Shown: in pieces, positions 49,542 through 58,486 of the stretch | Layout of the letters: each line of letters begins with the position of its first letter | Position numbering within the stretch: the first letter of the stretch is position 1 | From: Actinophytocola sp050699935 | Lineage (GTDB): Bacteria > Actinomycetota > Actinomycetes > Mycobacteriales > Pseudonocardiaceae | NCBI RefSeq assembly: GCF_050699935.1 | Contig: NZ_JBOHGB010000021.1 | Location: 1-64,000, forward strand | Length of the DNA: 64,000 nucleotides | Direction of reading: 5' to 3' | Program-made: the position numbers and the translations under genes | Notes under the pieces: model-generated | What the model was told of the DNA's origin: nothing | The model's input: the letters and a program-made list of their open reading frames with translations, nothing else | Database searches by the model: none

Positions 49542-51377
49542 ATGCGCACTCGCCGGATCGGTTCGGCCCTGTCGGTAGGAGTTCTGCTCGTCTCCGCGCT
49601 CGCGGCCGGCGGTACCACGGCCGTTGCCGACCGGGCGCCGGCCAAGGAACCGGTGGCCGTCGGGTACGGCGGGGCGGTCGTGTCGGACACCGCCGAGTCG
49701 ACCGAGGCCGGCCTGGCCGTGCTGCGCAAGGGCGGCACCGCGACCGACGCGGCGGTCGCCGTCGCGGCGACGCTCGGCGTCACCGACCCCTACGTCGCGG
49801 GCCTCGGCGGGGGCGGCTACTTCGTCCACTACGACGCGCGCACGCACCGGGTGTCCACGATCGACGGCCGCGAGACCACCCCGCGGGCCGGCAGCGAGAC
49901 GATGTTCGTCGATCCGGTGACCGGCGAGCCCTACCCGTTCCCGGTCGCGGTGACGAGCGGGCTCGGCGTCGGCGTGCCGGGCATGCTGGCGACCTGGGAG
50001 CGTGCGCTGCAGCGGTGGGGCCGCTTCGACCTGGCGGACAACCTGGAGCCGGCCATCGAGGTGGCCGACGAGGGGTTCACCGTCGACGCGACGTTGCGCG
50101 AGCAGACCCGGCAGAACGAGAAGCGGTTCCGGCAGTTCGGCTCCACGCGCGAGCTGTTCCTGCCCGGCGGCGAACTGCCGGTGGTCGGCTCGACGATGCG
50201 CAACCCGGACCTCGCGGACACCTACCGCGAGATCGCCCGCCACGGCACCGGCGCGCTGTACGGCGGCTCGGTCGGCCGCGACGTGGTGGACGCGGTGCGC
50301 ACGCCGCCGGTGGCCCCGGACGCGACGATCGACCCGCTGCCGGGCCTGATGACACTGCCCGACCTCAAGCGCTACCACACGATCGACCGCCGCCCGGCGC
50401 ACGCGCGCTACCGCGGGTACGACGTGTACGGCATGGCGCCGTCGTCCAGCGGCGGCATCACGGTCGGCGAGTCGCTGAACGTCCTCGAGCGGTTCGAGCT
50501 GTCCGAAATGGACCCCGTACAGGCACTGCACCACTATCTGGAGGCGACCCGCCTCGCGTTCGCCGACCGCGGGCGCTACCTCGGCGATCCGGCCTATGTG
50601 GACGTTCCACAGCGGCAGCTGCTGTCGGACCGGTTCGCCAGGCAGCGCGCGTGCGAGATCGACCCGGCCGCGGCGGCCACGAGCCCGGTGCCCCCGGGCG
50701 ACCCGTTCGGCCCGGGCACCTGTACCGCGCCCGGTGCCGCCACGCCGGACGCCAACCAGGGCGCGCACACGAACCACTTCGTGGTGAGCGACCGGTGGGG
50801 CAACGTGGTGTCCTACACCAACACCATCGAGCAGCTCGGCGGCAGCGGCATCGTCGTGCCGGGGCGCGGTTTCCTGCTGAACAACGAGCTGACGGACTTC
50901 AACTTCGCCCCGACACAGGGTGACGCCCCCGACCCGAACCTGGCGGCGCCGGGCAAGCGGCCGCGCTCGAGCATGTCGCCGACCATCGTGCTCGAGCACG
51001 GCAAGCCGTTCCTGGCCGTCGGTTCCCCGGGCGGCGCATCGATCATCACGACGGTGGTGCAGATCCTGCTGAACCGCGTGGACCTCGGCATGACGCTGCC
51101 GGAGGCCATCGCCGCCCCGCGTGCCTCCCAGCGCAACGGGTCGACCACGCAGGTCGAGCCGTCGTTCCTGGAGCTGCCGGTGGTGGCGGGCCTGGAGGCG
51201 CTCGGGCACGAGTTCGCGGTGAACACGACGTCGCCACTGGACCCGGACATCAGGACCAGCGGCGACATCGGCGCGGCGTCGGGCCTGGAGTTCCTGGGCC
51301 GTGGCGAGGTGCTGGCCGCCGGCGAACCGGAGCGCCGGGGCGGCAGCGCCGCCGGCGTGGTGTATCCATCGCAATAG
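49542..51377 (+). CDS. ggt: Gamma-glutamyltransferase
   Basis: The 611-residue secreted precursor has a signal peptide (about residues 1-30, ending TTAVADRAPAK) and the two-subunit fold. The self-cleaving nucleophile is Thr410 in QGAHTNHFVVSD; the substrate-site motifs MAPSSSGGITVGE and GKRPRSSMSPTIV (with NNELTDF before it) are present. It cleaves gamma-glutamyl bonds of glutathione-like compounds outside the cell. Because actinobacteria mostly use mycothiol, the natural substrate may differ. GAGAAGGAG precedes ATG 49542. Confidence 0.93.
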   Translation: MRTRRIGSALSVGVLLVSALAAGGTTAVADRAPAKEPVAVGYGGAVVSDTAESTEAGLAVLRKGGTATDAAVAVAATLGVTDPYVAGLGGGGYFVHYDARTHRVSTIDGRETTPRAGSETMFVDPVTGEPYPFPVAVTSGLGVGVPGMLATWERALQRWGRFDLADNLEPAIEVADEGFTVDATLREQTRQNEKRFRQFGSTRELFLPGGELPVVGSTMRNPDLADTYREIARHGTGALYGGSVGRDVVDAVRTPPVAPDATIDPLPGLMTLPDLKRYHTIDRRPAHARYRGYDVYGMAPSSSGGITVGESLNVLERFELSEMDPVQALHHYLEATRLAFADRGRYLGDPAYVDVPQRQLLSDRFARQRACEIDPAAAATSPVPPGDPFGPGTCTAPGAATPDANQGAHTNHFVVSDRWGNVVSYTNTIEQLGGSGIVVPGRGFLLNNELTDFNFAPTQGDAPDPNLAAPGKRPRSSMSPTIVLEHGKPFLAVGSPGGASIITTVVQILLNRVDLGMTLPEAIAAPRASQRNGSTTQVEPSFLELPVVAGLEALGHEFAVNTTSPLDPDIRTSGDIGAASGLEFLGRGEVLAAGEPERRGGSAAGVVYPSQ

Positions 51378-51384
51378 GACAGAC

Positions 51385-51411
51385 GGTGGCCGGGTCGCCG
51401 ACCCGGCCACC
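51385..51411. terminator. Bidirectional terminator after ggt
   Basis: GGTGGCCGGGTC-GCC-GACCCGGCCACC is a perfect 12-base-pair stem with a 3-base loop, between the convergent ends of ggt (51377) and the sulfite-oxidase-like pseudogene (51418). Confidence 0.75.
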
Positions 51412-51417
51412 GCCGGC

Positions 51418-52319
51418 TCAGCGGACGGTCACCGGGATCCGCTGCGCCAGGTTGTTCGCCATCCCCTGCACGTTCCACGGCTGCTCCACCGGCTGCACGC
51501 CCTCGGCGTCCGCCGCCCGGCAGCACAGGGTGTACTCGCCGGGTACCGCGTCCCACGTGCACGACCACGGCCGCCACGCGTGGCGCGAGCGGCTCGGCCC
51601 GAGCGAGGCCGACGTCCACGTCAGCCCGTCGTCGACGCTCACGTCCACTCCGGACACCAGGGCACGGCCCGACCACGCGCGGCCGAACAGGGTCACCGGT
51701 CCCGCGTCCACGACCCGCCGCCGGGTCATGAAGTCCGGGAACCCCGGCGGGACGGCCAGCGCCCGCGGCTGGATCCGCGACACCGGCACGCCGGGATCCT
51801 CGGCCGAGGTGCGCAACCGGTAGGCGACCTCGTTCTGGAACCCGGTGAACGGCGTGAACAGCACCGTGATCTCCCGCAGCCACTTCACGTGCGCCATCCC
51901 GTACCAGCCCGGCACGATCAGCCGCACGGGCGCGCCGTGCTGCGGCGGCAGCGGCGCCCCGTTCATCTCGTACGCCAGCAGCACGTCCTCCGCCGTGGCG
52001 TCCGCGAGCGGCAGCGCCCGGCCGTAGTCCTGCTCGACCCCGCGCTCGGTCCCGTGGTCGAGCCCGGTGAACGCGACGTCGACCGCGCCGTCGAGCACGC
52101 CCGCCTCGGCCAGCAGCGCCGGCAGCGAGCAGCCGGTCCACGCCGCGGTCCCGACCGCCTCGTCCAGCCACGGCTGGCTGACCGGGCGGGGTGCAGCCGC
52201 GCCCGGCCGTTGCCCGCGCACTCCAGGGTCACCGTCCGGGTCATGGCGGGCCGGGCCCGCAGCGCGGCGAGGTCGAGCGTCAGCGGGTCGCGGACGTGGC
52301 CGCCGACCCGCAGCCGGGT
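51418..52319 (-). pseudogene. Sulfite-oxidase-like molybdopterin protein, truncated and frameshifted
   Basis: Reading from 52319 downward gives RLRVGGHVRDPLTLDLAALR, then TRTVTLECAGNGRARLHP with the molybdenum-binding cysteine (LECAGNGR). The frame then breaks near 52197, where CTGCACCCCGCCC lacks one C. The next frame continues PVSQPWLDEAVGTAAWTGCS through MAHVKWLREITVLFTPF and a C-terminal dimerisation domain to 51418. The normal N-terminal part, before RLRVGGHV, is missing: the gene is cut exactly where repeat copy B begins. A signal and early molybdopterin residues are therefore lost. The intact relatives oxidise sulfite-like or related substrates. Confidence 0.82.
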
Positions 52320-52425
52320 CCGCCTCCCCGGAATTCATTGTGTTGGTTGCGTTGGGGACGGAAGGGTCTGTTTGGTCACGTACTTGTGGCTGGGTTGCGT
52401 CACGTTCCCCTTAGGTGCGGTTGGG
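52320..52425 (-). repeat. Dispersed 106-bp repeat, copy B
   Basis: On the minus strand this runs from CCAACCGCACCTAAGGGGAA to GAATTCCGGGGAGGCGG. Almost identical to copy A over the first half and last 20 bases. It abuts the broken 5' end of the sulfite-oxidase-like gene. Confidence 0.85.
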
Positions 52426-52529
52426 AAGGCCTCGGCTTGGTTTGATCTTGGGTGTCACAAGGGGTTTCATGACGGCCACCTCCCGGCACCAGGGTGCACC
52501 CGCGGCGGGGCGTCGGGCTAGGCCGGTGA

Positions 52530-52823
52530 CTATGGGGAGTTCCGCAACAGCACGTCGATCGCGGTCGCCTCGTCGGACGGGAAGACGAGGATGCGCAGTC
52601 CGACCCCGTCCTCGGCGGGGACCGTGGTGGCCGCGACCCCGGCCCGCTTGAGCTGGGACTCGACCACCCGGGCCGCGGTCGAGGACGGAACCTTGGCCAC
52701 CTCGCGCAGCAGCCCGTAGTCCTTTCGGTGCGCCTTGTCCGTGTCGAGGCTGGACGCCCACCGCAGGACCAGCGCCAGCAGTCCGAGGACCACCAGCGGG
52801 ATCAGCAGGGTGTAGTCGCCCAC
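52530..52823 (-). CDS. Small hypothetical membrane protein
   Basis: The 97-residue protein has an N-terminal helix (LLIPLVVLGLLALVLRWASS) and a small soluble domain (KDYGLLREVAKVPSSTAARV, QLKRAGVAATTVPAEDGVGL, RILVFPSDEATAIDVL). The soluble part looks like a compact alpha/beta fold common to short actinobacterial membrane proteins of unknown function. GTG 52823 was selected because the upstream in-frame residues are low complexity. It is divergent from the mutase gene. Confidence 0.65.
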   Translation of the reverse strand: MGDYTLLIPLVVLGLLALVLRWASSLDTDKAHRKDYGLLREVAKVPSSTAARVVESQLKRAGVAATTVPAEDGVGLRILVFPSDEATAIDVLLRNSP

Positions 52824-52984
52824 GCGACCATTGTCCGACTCCGGCGCCGAAAGGGCACCCACCAATGCGTCGCGAACGGTGCGAGCACGTGCCGGCACCG
52901 CCCGTCCTGTGAGGAATGGCACCACGGTGTCCGCGGTTACCGGCCAGTACTCTCGGTAGGTGCACCCGTCGACGGAGGTGTCCG

Positions 52985-55012
52985 ATGCCGTACCCGACCG
53001 ATGACGAGCGGGACCGCCCGTGGGTGATGCGCACCTACGCCGGACATTCCTCGGCGGCGGCCTCGAACCGGCTCTACCGGCGCAACCTGGCCAAGGGGCA
53101 GACCGGGCTCTCGGTCGCCTTCGACCTGCCGACCCAGACCGGCTACGACCCCGACCACGTGCTGGCCCGCGGCGAGGTCGGCAAGGTCGGCGTCCCGGTC
53201 GGCCACATCGGCGACATGCGCCAGCTCTTCGACGGCATCCCGCTGGCCGAGGCGAACACCTCGATGACGATCAACGCCACCGCCATGTGGCTGTTCGCCC
53301 TCTACGTCTCGCTCGCGCAGGAGCAGGCCGACGAGCAGGGCGCCGACTGGCACGAGGTCGTCGCGAGGCTCACCGGGACCACGCAGAACGACATCATCAA
53401 GGAGTACCTGTCCCGCGGCACCTACGTGTTCCCGCCCGGGCCGAGTCTGCGACTCATCACCGACATGGTGGCCTGGACCGTCGCGAACGTGCCGAAGTGG
53501 AACCCCACCAACATCTGCAGCTACCACCTCCAGGAGGCCGGCGCCACGACGGTGCAGGAGGTGGCCTACGCGATGTGCACCGCGATCGCCGTGCTCGACG
53601 CGGTCCGCGACTCCGGCCAGGTGCCGCGGGACCAGATGGGCGACGTCGTCGCGCGCATCTCCTTCTTCGTCAACGCCGGCGTGCGGTTCGTCGAGGAGAT
53701 GTGCAAGATGCGTGCCTTCACGCGGCTGTGGGACGAGATCACGCGCGACCGCTACGGCGTGGCGAACCCGCGCCACCGTCGGTTCCGCTACGGCGTGCAG
53801 GTCAACTCGCTCGGGCTCACGGAGGCGCAGCCGGAGAACAACGTGCAGCGCATCGTCCTGGAGATGCTCGCGGTGTCCCTGTCCCGCGACGCCCGCGCCC
53901 GCGCGATCCAGCTGCCGGCGTGGAACGAGGCGCTCGGCTTGCCGCGCCCGTGGGACCAGCAGTGGGCGCTGCGCATGCAGCAGGTGCTCGCCTACGAGAC
54001 GGACCTGCTGGAGTACGAGGACATCTTCGACGGCTCGGCCGTGATTCAGTCCAAAGTGGACGAGATCGTCGCCGGCGCCCGGGCGGAGATCGAGCGGGTG
54101 CAGGACATGGGCGGCGCGGTCGCCGCGGTCGAGAGCGGGTACATGAAGACCCGGCTCGTCACCTCGCTCGCGGAGCGGCGCCGGCGCATCGAGACCGGCG
54201 AGGAGGTCGTCGTCGGCGTGAACCGCTTCGACACCACCGAACCCGGCCCGCTGGCGGGCGAGGGTGTCGTCGAGACGATCGAGCCGCACGTCGAGCGGGA
54301 GGCCGTCCAGGCGATCAGGCGGTGGCGCGAGGGACGCAGTCAGTCCGAAGTGGATAAAGCGTTGGAGCTGCTGACGTCCGTGGCCCGCACCGACGCCAAC
54401 CTCATGGAGGCCACGCTCGAGTGCGCGCGGGCCGGCGTCACCACGGGGGAGTGGGCCGGCGCGCTGCGTGAGGTGTTCGGCGAGTACCGGGCGCCGACCG
54501 GGGTGTCCGGCGCCGCCGCGACAGGGGAGGTGTCCGGCGAGCTCGCGGCGGTCCGCGACCGGGTCCGGGCGACCGGGGAGAAGCTCGGCGGCCGGCTGCG
54601 CATGCTGGTCGGCAAACCCGGCCTCGACGGCCACTCCAACGGTGCCGAGCAGATCGCCGTGCGGGCCCGCGACGTCGGCTTCGAGGTCGTCTACCAGGGC
54701 ATCCGGCTCACCCCGGCCCAGATCGTGGCGGCCGCCGTGCAGGAGGGCGTGCACGTGGTGGGCCTGTCGATCCTGTCCGGCTCGCACCTCGCGGTCGTGC
54801 CCGAGGTGGTGGACGGGCTGCGCGCGGCCGGCGCGGACGACGTCCCGGTCGTGGTCGGCGGCATCGTCCCGCCCAAGGACGAGGGGGTGCTACGCGAGCG
54901 CGGCGTCGCTAGGGTGTTCACGCCCAAGGACTACGAGCTCACCGAGATCATGAACGAGATCGTGGACGTGGTCCGCGAGGCGAATGGCATGCCCACGGAA
55001 GTCCCACGATGA
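52985..55012 (+). CDS. Ethylmalonyl-CoA mutase-type B12 enzyme (Ecm/MeaA)
   Basis: The 675-residue single-chain adenosylcobalamin mutase has the catalytic barrel first: MRTYAGHSSAAASNRLYRRN, GLSVAFDLPTQTGYDPDH, NTSMTINATAMWLFALY, PTNICSYHLQEAGATTVQE. The B12 domain follows, with the DxHxxG motif in KPGLDGHSNGAEQIA (His about 551). The early TQTGYD and lack of a separate small subunit fit Ecm/MeaA, which converts ethylmalonyl-CoA to methylsuccinyl-CoA. I would not exclude a different acyl-CoA substrate. ATG 52985 fits the family start. PduO at 45202 can supply its cofactor. Confidence 0.88.
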   Translation: MPYPTDDERDRPWVMRTYAGHSSAAASNRLYRRNLAKGQTGLSVAFDLPTQTGYDPDHVLARGEVGKVGVPVGHIGDMRQLFDGIPLAEANTSMTINATAMWLFALYVSLAQEQADEQGADWHEVVARLTGTTQNDIIKEYLSRGTYVFPPGPSLRLITDMVAWTVANVPKWNPTNICSYHLQEAGATTVQEVAYAMCTAIAVLDAVRDSGQVPRDQMGDVVARISFFVNAGVRFVEEMCKMRAFTRLWDEITRDRYGVANPRHRRFRYGVQVNSLGLTEAQPENNVQRIVLEMLAVSLSRDARARAIQLPAWNEALGLPRPWDQQWALRMQQVLAYETDLLEYEDIFDGSAVIQSKVDEIVAGARAEIERVQDMGGAVAAVESGYMKTRLVTSLAERRRRIETGEEVVVGVNRFDTTEPGPLAGEGVVETIEPHVEREAVQAIRRWREGRSQSEVDKALELLTSVARTDANLMEATLECARAGVTTGEWAGALREVFGEYRAPTGVSGAAATGEVSGELAAVRDRVRATGEKLGGRLRMLVGKPGLDGHSNGAEQIAVRARDVGFEVVYQGIRLTPAQIVAAAVQEGVHVVGLSILSGSHLAVVPEVVDGLRAAGADDVPVVVGGIVPPKDEGVLRERGVARVFTPKDYELTEIMNEIVDVVREANGMPTEVPR

Positions 55013-55023
55013 CGGGGTGACCC

Positions 55024-55917
55024 ATGGCCTGGACGCGGCGCCAGTTCCTCTACGGCACAACGGTTCTCGGCGCCGCGGTCACGGCGGGCTGCTCGTCGCG
55101 GGTCGGCGGTACCCCGCGGGCCGACCCCAGGGCGCGTCCGGCCGCGGAGGCGTCGAGCTCCGCGCCCGAGGCACCCGCCCAGATGATCATCGGCGTGCTG
55201 GAGCACGAGCCGTTCGTGACCCAGGAGGGACCCGCGGTCACCGGCCAGGTGCCCGAGGTGGCCCGTGCCGTGCTCGACCAGCTCGGTGTCGCCGATCCGG
55301 AGTTCAAGCTCATGCCCACCAGCGAGGTGCTCCACGTCGCGCTCGTGGCCGGGGAGCTCGACATGGTCGGCGGCATGATCATCACCAGGAACGCCTGCGC
55401 GGGCGTGACGTTCTCGGTGCCCGACTTCGTGTCCGGGACCGCGCTGATCGTGCCGCTCGGGAACCCGAAGGGCCTGGCCGACTACGCCGACATCAAGGCC
55501 AAGGGCGCGAAGGTCGCGGTCCTGGCCAACCTGCCTGAGCAGGCGGACGCCGCGGCGGCCGGCGTGCCCCGGGCGAACGTCATCCTGGTGCCCGACCCGA
55601 CCGAGATGGTGGACTCGGTGCGCCGCGGCCGGGCGGACTGCGCCGCGTTCGACGACATCGGCTCGCGTTCGCTCATCAGGTCGGCCGGCAACGACCTGGC
55701 CGTCGAGAAGCCCTTCTCCCCACCGAAGCGGTTACCCACGGTGGGCGCGTTCGCGTTTTCCGAGAACGCGTCGGGCATGCTCGACTCGTTCAACAACCGG
55801 TTGCGGGACCTGCACGAGAGCGGCGACTGGCTCGCCATCTCCAGTCCGTTCGGCTTCACCGAGGCCAACGTACCGCCCCCGGATCTCACCACGGAGCGGG
55901 CCTGCACGGGCCCCTGA
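55024..55917 (+). CDS. EhuB-like ABC transporter substrate-binding lipoprotein (paralogue)
   Basis: This 297-residue protein has a Tat-type lipoprotein signal (TRRQFLYGTTVLGAAVTAGC), an Ala/Pro linker and a family 3 solute-binding domain ending in GDWLAISSPFGFTEANVPP. It parallels EhuB encoded next door along its whole length, including PEVARAVLDQLGV and the ending with a final cysteine (ACTGP). Its ligand site has differing residues (ITRNACAGVTFSVPDFV in place of ILPDRCKEADFSVVDYV), so it may bind a different ligand for the same permease. It starts 11 bases after the mutase stop. Confidence 0.82.
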   Translation: MAWTRRQFLYGTTVLGAAVTAGCSSRVGGTPRADPRARPAAEASSSAPEAPAQMIIGVLEHEPFVTQEGPAVTGQVPEVARAVLDQLGVADPEFKLMPTSEVLHVALVAGELDMVGGMIITRNACAGVTFSVPDFVSGTALIVPLGNPKGLADYADIKAKGAKVAVLANLPEQADAAAAGVPRANVILVPDPTEMVDSVRRGRADCAAFDDIGSRSLIRSAGNDLAVEKPFSPPKRLPTVGAFAFSENASGMLDSFNNRLRDLHESGDWLAISSPFGFTEANVPPPDLTTERACTGP

Positions 55918-56125
55918 GAGCGGGCGTTCCCGACAGGCCTCGCGGACACCTCGCGGACACGATTGGGCAGTTCAGGGCTACCGTTTTCGTCGGCGAGGTC
56001 TCGGTTTGCTAACGGCCCGTCGTGATCTTGCAGCTTGGCTTTGACCCCGTCTGGACGATGGCCCTACGTTCGGGGCCCATCGACGACGTGAGAACGCCGG
56101 TTTCATCAGACAAGGGACATGACAA

Positions 56126-57034
56126 ATGGCGACCGACAAGTGGACACGGCGGGATCTCTTCAGGCGCGGCGCTGCGCTGGGTGCGGTCGCTATAGGGGGA
56201 CCGGTGTTGCTCTCGGCGTGCTCGGAGCGCGCGACGACCGGTAGTGGCGAGGGTGGCACGCTGCAGCGAATCAAAGACGCGAAGACGGTCAAGATCGGCA
56301 TCGCCGGCGAGGTGCCGTACGGGTTCACCGAGGGCGGCGAGGTCACCGGTGAGGCGCCCGAGGTGGCCAAGGCCGTCTTCAAGGCCATGGGCATCCCCGA
56401 GGTCGAGGCCGAGCAGGTCGAGTTCGGCCAGCTGATCCCGTCGTTGAACGCCAGCCGGTACGACATGGTGGCGGCCGGCATGGCGATCCTGCCCGACCGG
56501 TGCAAGGAAGCCGACTTCTCGGTGGTCGACTACGTCACGCCGACGGCGTTCATGGTGCCCAAGGGCAACCCGGAGGGCGTCGCGAACTTCGAGGACGTCA
56601 AGGCCAAGGGCCTGGCGGTCGCGGTGCTCTCGGGCACGATCGAGCAGTCCGTCGCCGAGGCGACCGGCATCTCCTCGGACAACATCCAGCCCTATGACGG
56701 CCAGGCGGAGCTGTTCCAGGCACTGCAGGACGAGCGGGCCTACTGCGGCGCGCTGACCGACATCTCGCTCCGGCAGCTGATCAAGGACAACCCGGACGCG
56801 CCGCTCGAGGTCACCGACGGCTTCGTCCCGGTGCTCGACGGCAAGGACCAGATCCAGGCCGGGGGGTTCGTCTTCCGCAAGGGAGAGGACGACCTGCTCG
56901 ACGCGTTCAACGCGGAGCTCACCAAGCTGCACGACAGCGGCGAGTGGCTGACGATCGTCGCGCCGTTCGGGTTCACCGAGGACAACCTGCCGCCCGAGGG
57001 CGTCACCACGGAGCAGCTGTGCGCCGGCGAGTGA
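56126..57034 (+). CDS. ehuB: Ehu-type substrate-binding protein (ectoine/hydroxyectoine-like)
   Basis: The 302-residue lipoprotein has a twin-arginine signal (RRDLFRRGAALGAVAIGG, then lipobox LLSAC) and a family 3 binding domain: VKIGIAGEVPYGFTEGGEVT, VEFGQLIPSLNASRYDMVAA, PDRCKEADFSVVDYVTPTAF, and GEWLTIVAPFGFTEDNLPPE. It matches EhuB of the ectoine/hydroxyectoine importer. It delivers ligand to EhuC/EhuD. Strict ligand assignment needs the aromatic cage residues, which I cannot confirm. Genes for ectoine catabolism are not in the window. Confidence 0.85.
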   Translation: MATDKWTRRDLFRRGAALGAVAIGGPVLLSACSERATTGSGEGGTLQRIKDAKTVKIGIAGEVPYGFTEGGEVTGEAPEVAKAVFKAMGIPEVEAEQVEFGQLIPSLNASRYDMVAAGMAILPDRCKEADFSVVDYVTPTAFMVPKGNPEGVANFEDVKAKGLAVAVLSGTIEQSVAEATGISSDNIQPYDGQAELFQALQDERAYCGALTDISLRQLIKDNPDAPLEVTDGFVPVLDGKDQIQAGGFVFRKGEDDLLDAFNAELTKLHDSGEWLTIVAPFGFTEDNLPPEGVTTEQLCAGE

Positions 57035-57065
57035 CGCTCGCACGGGCTCGATAGGCGGGCGCGCC

Positions 57066-57815
57066 GTGTTCGACAACCTGTCGCTGTTTCTTGAAACCAT
57101 TCTCGAGGGTGTGCCGCTGACGGTGGGAGCGACCGTCGGCGGCATCCTGATCGCCACGGTGATGTCCTTCATCGCCGGGCTGGCGATGCTGTCCCGGTGG
57201 TGGATCATCCGCGCGATCGCTCGCGTGTACGTGGAGATCTGGCGCGGCACGTCCGAGGTCGTGCAGCTGCTGTGGATCTTCTTCGTGCTCCCGATCTTGG
57301 TCGGCTATGACATCGTGCCGATGGCCGCCGGCATCGCCGTGCTGGGGCTGAACTTCGGCGCGTACGGGGCGGAGATCGTGCGCGGTGCCGTGCAGTCCGT
57401 CCCCCGGGCCCAGTACGAGGGCTCCATCGCGCTCAGCCTGACGCCGGCGCAGCGGATGCGGCGGGTTGTCCTGCCGCAGGCGCTGGTCGAGATGATGCCG
57501 CCGTTCAACAACCTGTTCATCCAGCTGCTCAAGGGCAGCGCGTTGCTGACGATCATCACCGTGCACGAGATCACCTACCAGGCGCGGGAGGTGCTGGACC
57601 GCTATCTGCCCAGCCAGGCCGCGCTCGTCTGGCTCGTCGTGCTGGTGTACTACCTCGTGCTCGCCATTCTGATCACGATGGGCATGCGGTGGATCGAGCG
57701 CCGGGCGGCCGCCCTGGTCGGCCGAAAGCCGTCGAAGCCGCGGCCCCTGCGGCGCATGCTCGCCGGGAGCAAGGAAACCCAGCTCGCCGCTAGCCAGAGT
57801 GGGGTGCGTGACTGA
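57066..57815 (+). CDS. ehuC: Ehu-type ABC transporter permease
   Basis: The 249-residue integral membrane protein of the His/Glu/Arg permease family starts GTG 57066. It has five helices and the EAA loop around GSIALSLTPAQRMRRVVLPQ that touches the ATPase. WRGTSEVVQLLWIFFVLP and the segment AYGAEIVRGAVQSVPRAQYE are family signatures. The end is basic and extended (KPSKPRPLRRML). The stop overlaps the ehuD ATG by one base. Confidence 0.9.
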   Translation: MFDNLSLFLETILEGVPLTVGATVGGILIATVMSFIAGLAMLSRWWIIRAIARVYVEIWRGTSEVVQLLWIFFVLPILVGYDIVPMAAGIAVLGLNFGAYGAEIVRGAVQSVPRAQYEGSIALSLTPAQRMRRVVLPQALVEMMPPFNNLFIQLLKGSALLTIITVHEITYQAREVLDRYLPSQAALVWLVVLVYYLVLAILITMGMRWIERRAAALVGRKPSKPRPLRRMLAGSKETQLAASQSGVRD

Positions 57816-58486
57816 TGCAGGGTGCCAACGACGTCTGGAACTGGGACTACGCCTGGGAAGTGCTCCCCGAGGTGGCCGGGGACGGACTGCTCGTCACGAT
57901 CCAGGCCACGGTGATCGGGTCGATCGTCGCGTACGTGCTGGGCTTGGTGCTGGCGCTGCTGCGCCGGTCGCAAATCCGGGTCGTCAGCGTGGTGACCACG
58001 GGGTTCATCGAGCTCATCCGAAGTACCCCGCTGCTGGTGCAGATCTTCTTCATGTTCTTTGTGCTGCCCGACATCGGACTGCGGTTCGACGCGCTGACGA
58101 CCGGCATCATCGCGATCGGCCTGCACTACTCGACCTACACCGCCGAGGTGTACCGGGCGGGCATCGAGGCGGTGCCGGTGGGGCAGTGGGAGGCGGCGAC
58201 CGCGCTGAGCCTGCCGAGGTCGCGCACCTGGATCGGGGTGATCCTGCCGCAGGCGATCCCGCGGGTGCTGCCGGCGCTCGGCAACTACACGATCTCCATG
58301 CTCAAGGAGACGCCGCTGCTGCTGACCATCGGCGTGACGGACATCGTCGGCACCGCCTTCCAGGAGGGTTCGTCCGCCTTCCGGTATGTCGAGCCGATCA
58401 CCATCGCCGGTGTGCTCTTCCTCGTGATGAGCTTCCTGGCATCCCTACTGACCCGATGGATGGAGCGCCGTGTCGGAACAATCTGA
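57815..58486 (+). CDS. ehuD: Ehu-type ABC transporter permease
   Basis: The 223-residue partner permease has five helices. RSTPLLVQIFFMFFVLPDIG and the EAA loop AATALSLPRSRTWIGVILPQ match the family. It would form the channel with EhuC. The coding region overlaps the start of ehuA by 17 bases, so translation is tightly coupled. Confidence 0.9.
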   Translation: MQGANDVWNWDYAWEVLPEVAGDGLLVTIQATVIGSIVAYVLGLVLALLRRSQIRVVSVVTTGFIELIRSTPLLVQIFFMFFVLPDIGLRFDALTTGIIAIGLHYSTYTAEVYRAGIEAVPVGQWEAATALSLPRSRTWIGVILPQAIPRVLPALGNYTISMLKETPLLLTIGVTDIVGTAFQEGSSAFRYVEPITIAGVLFLVMSFLASLLTRWMERRVGTI

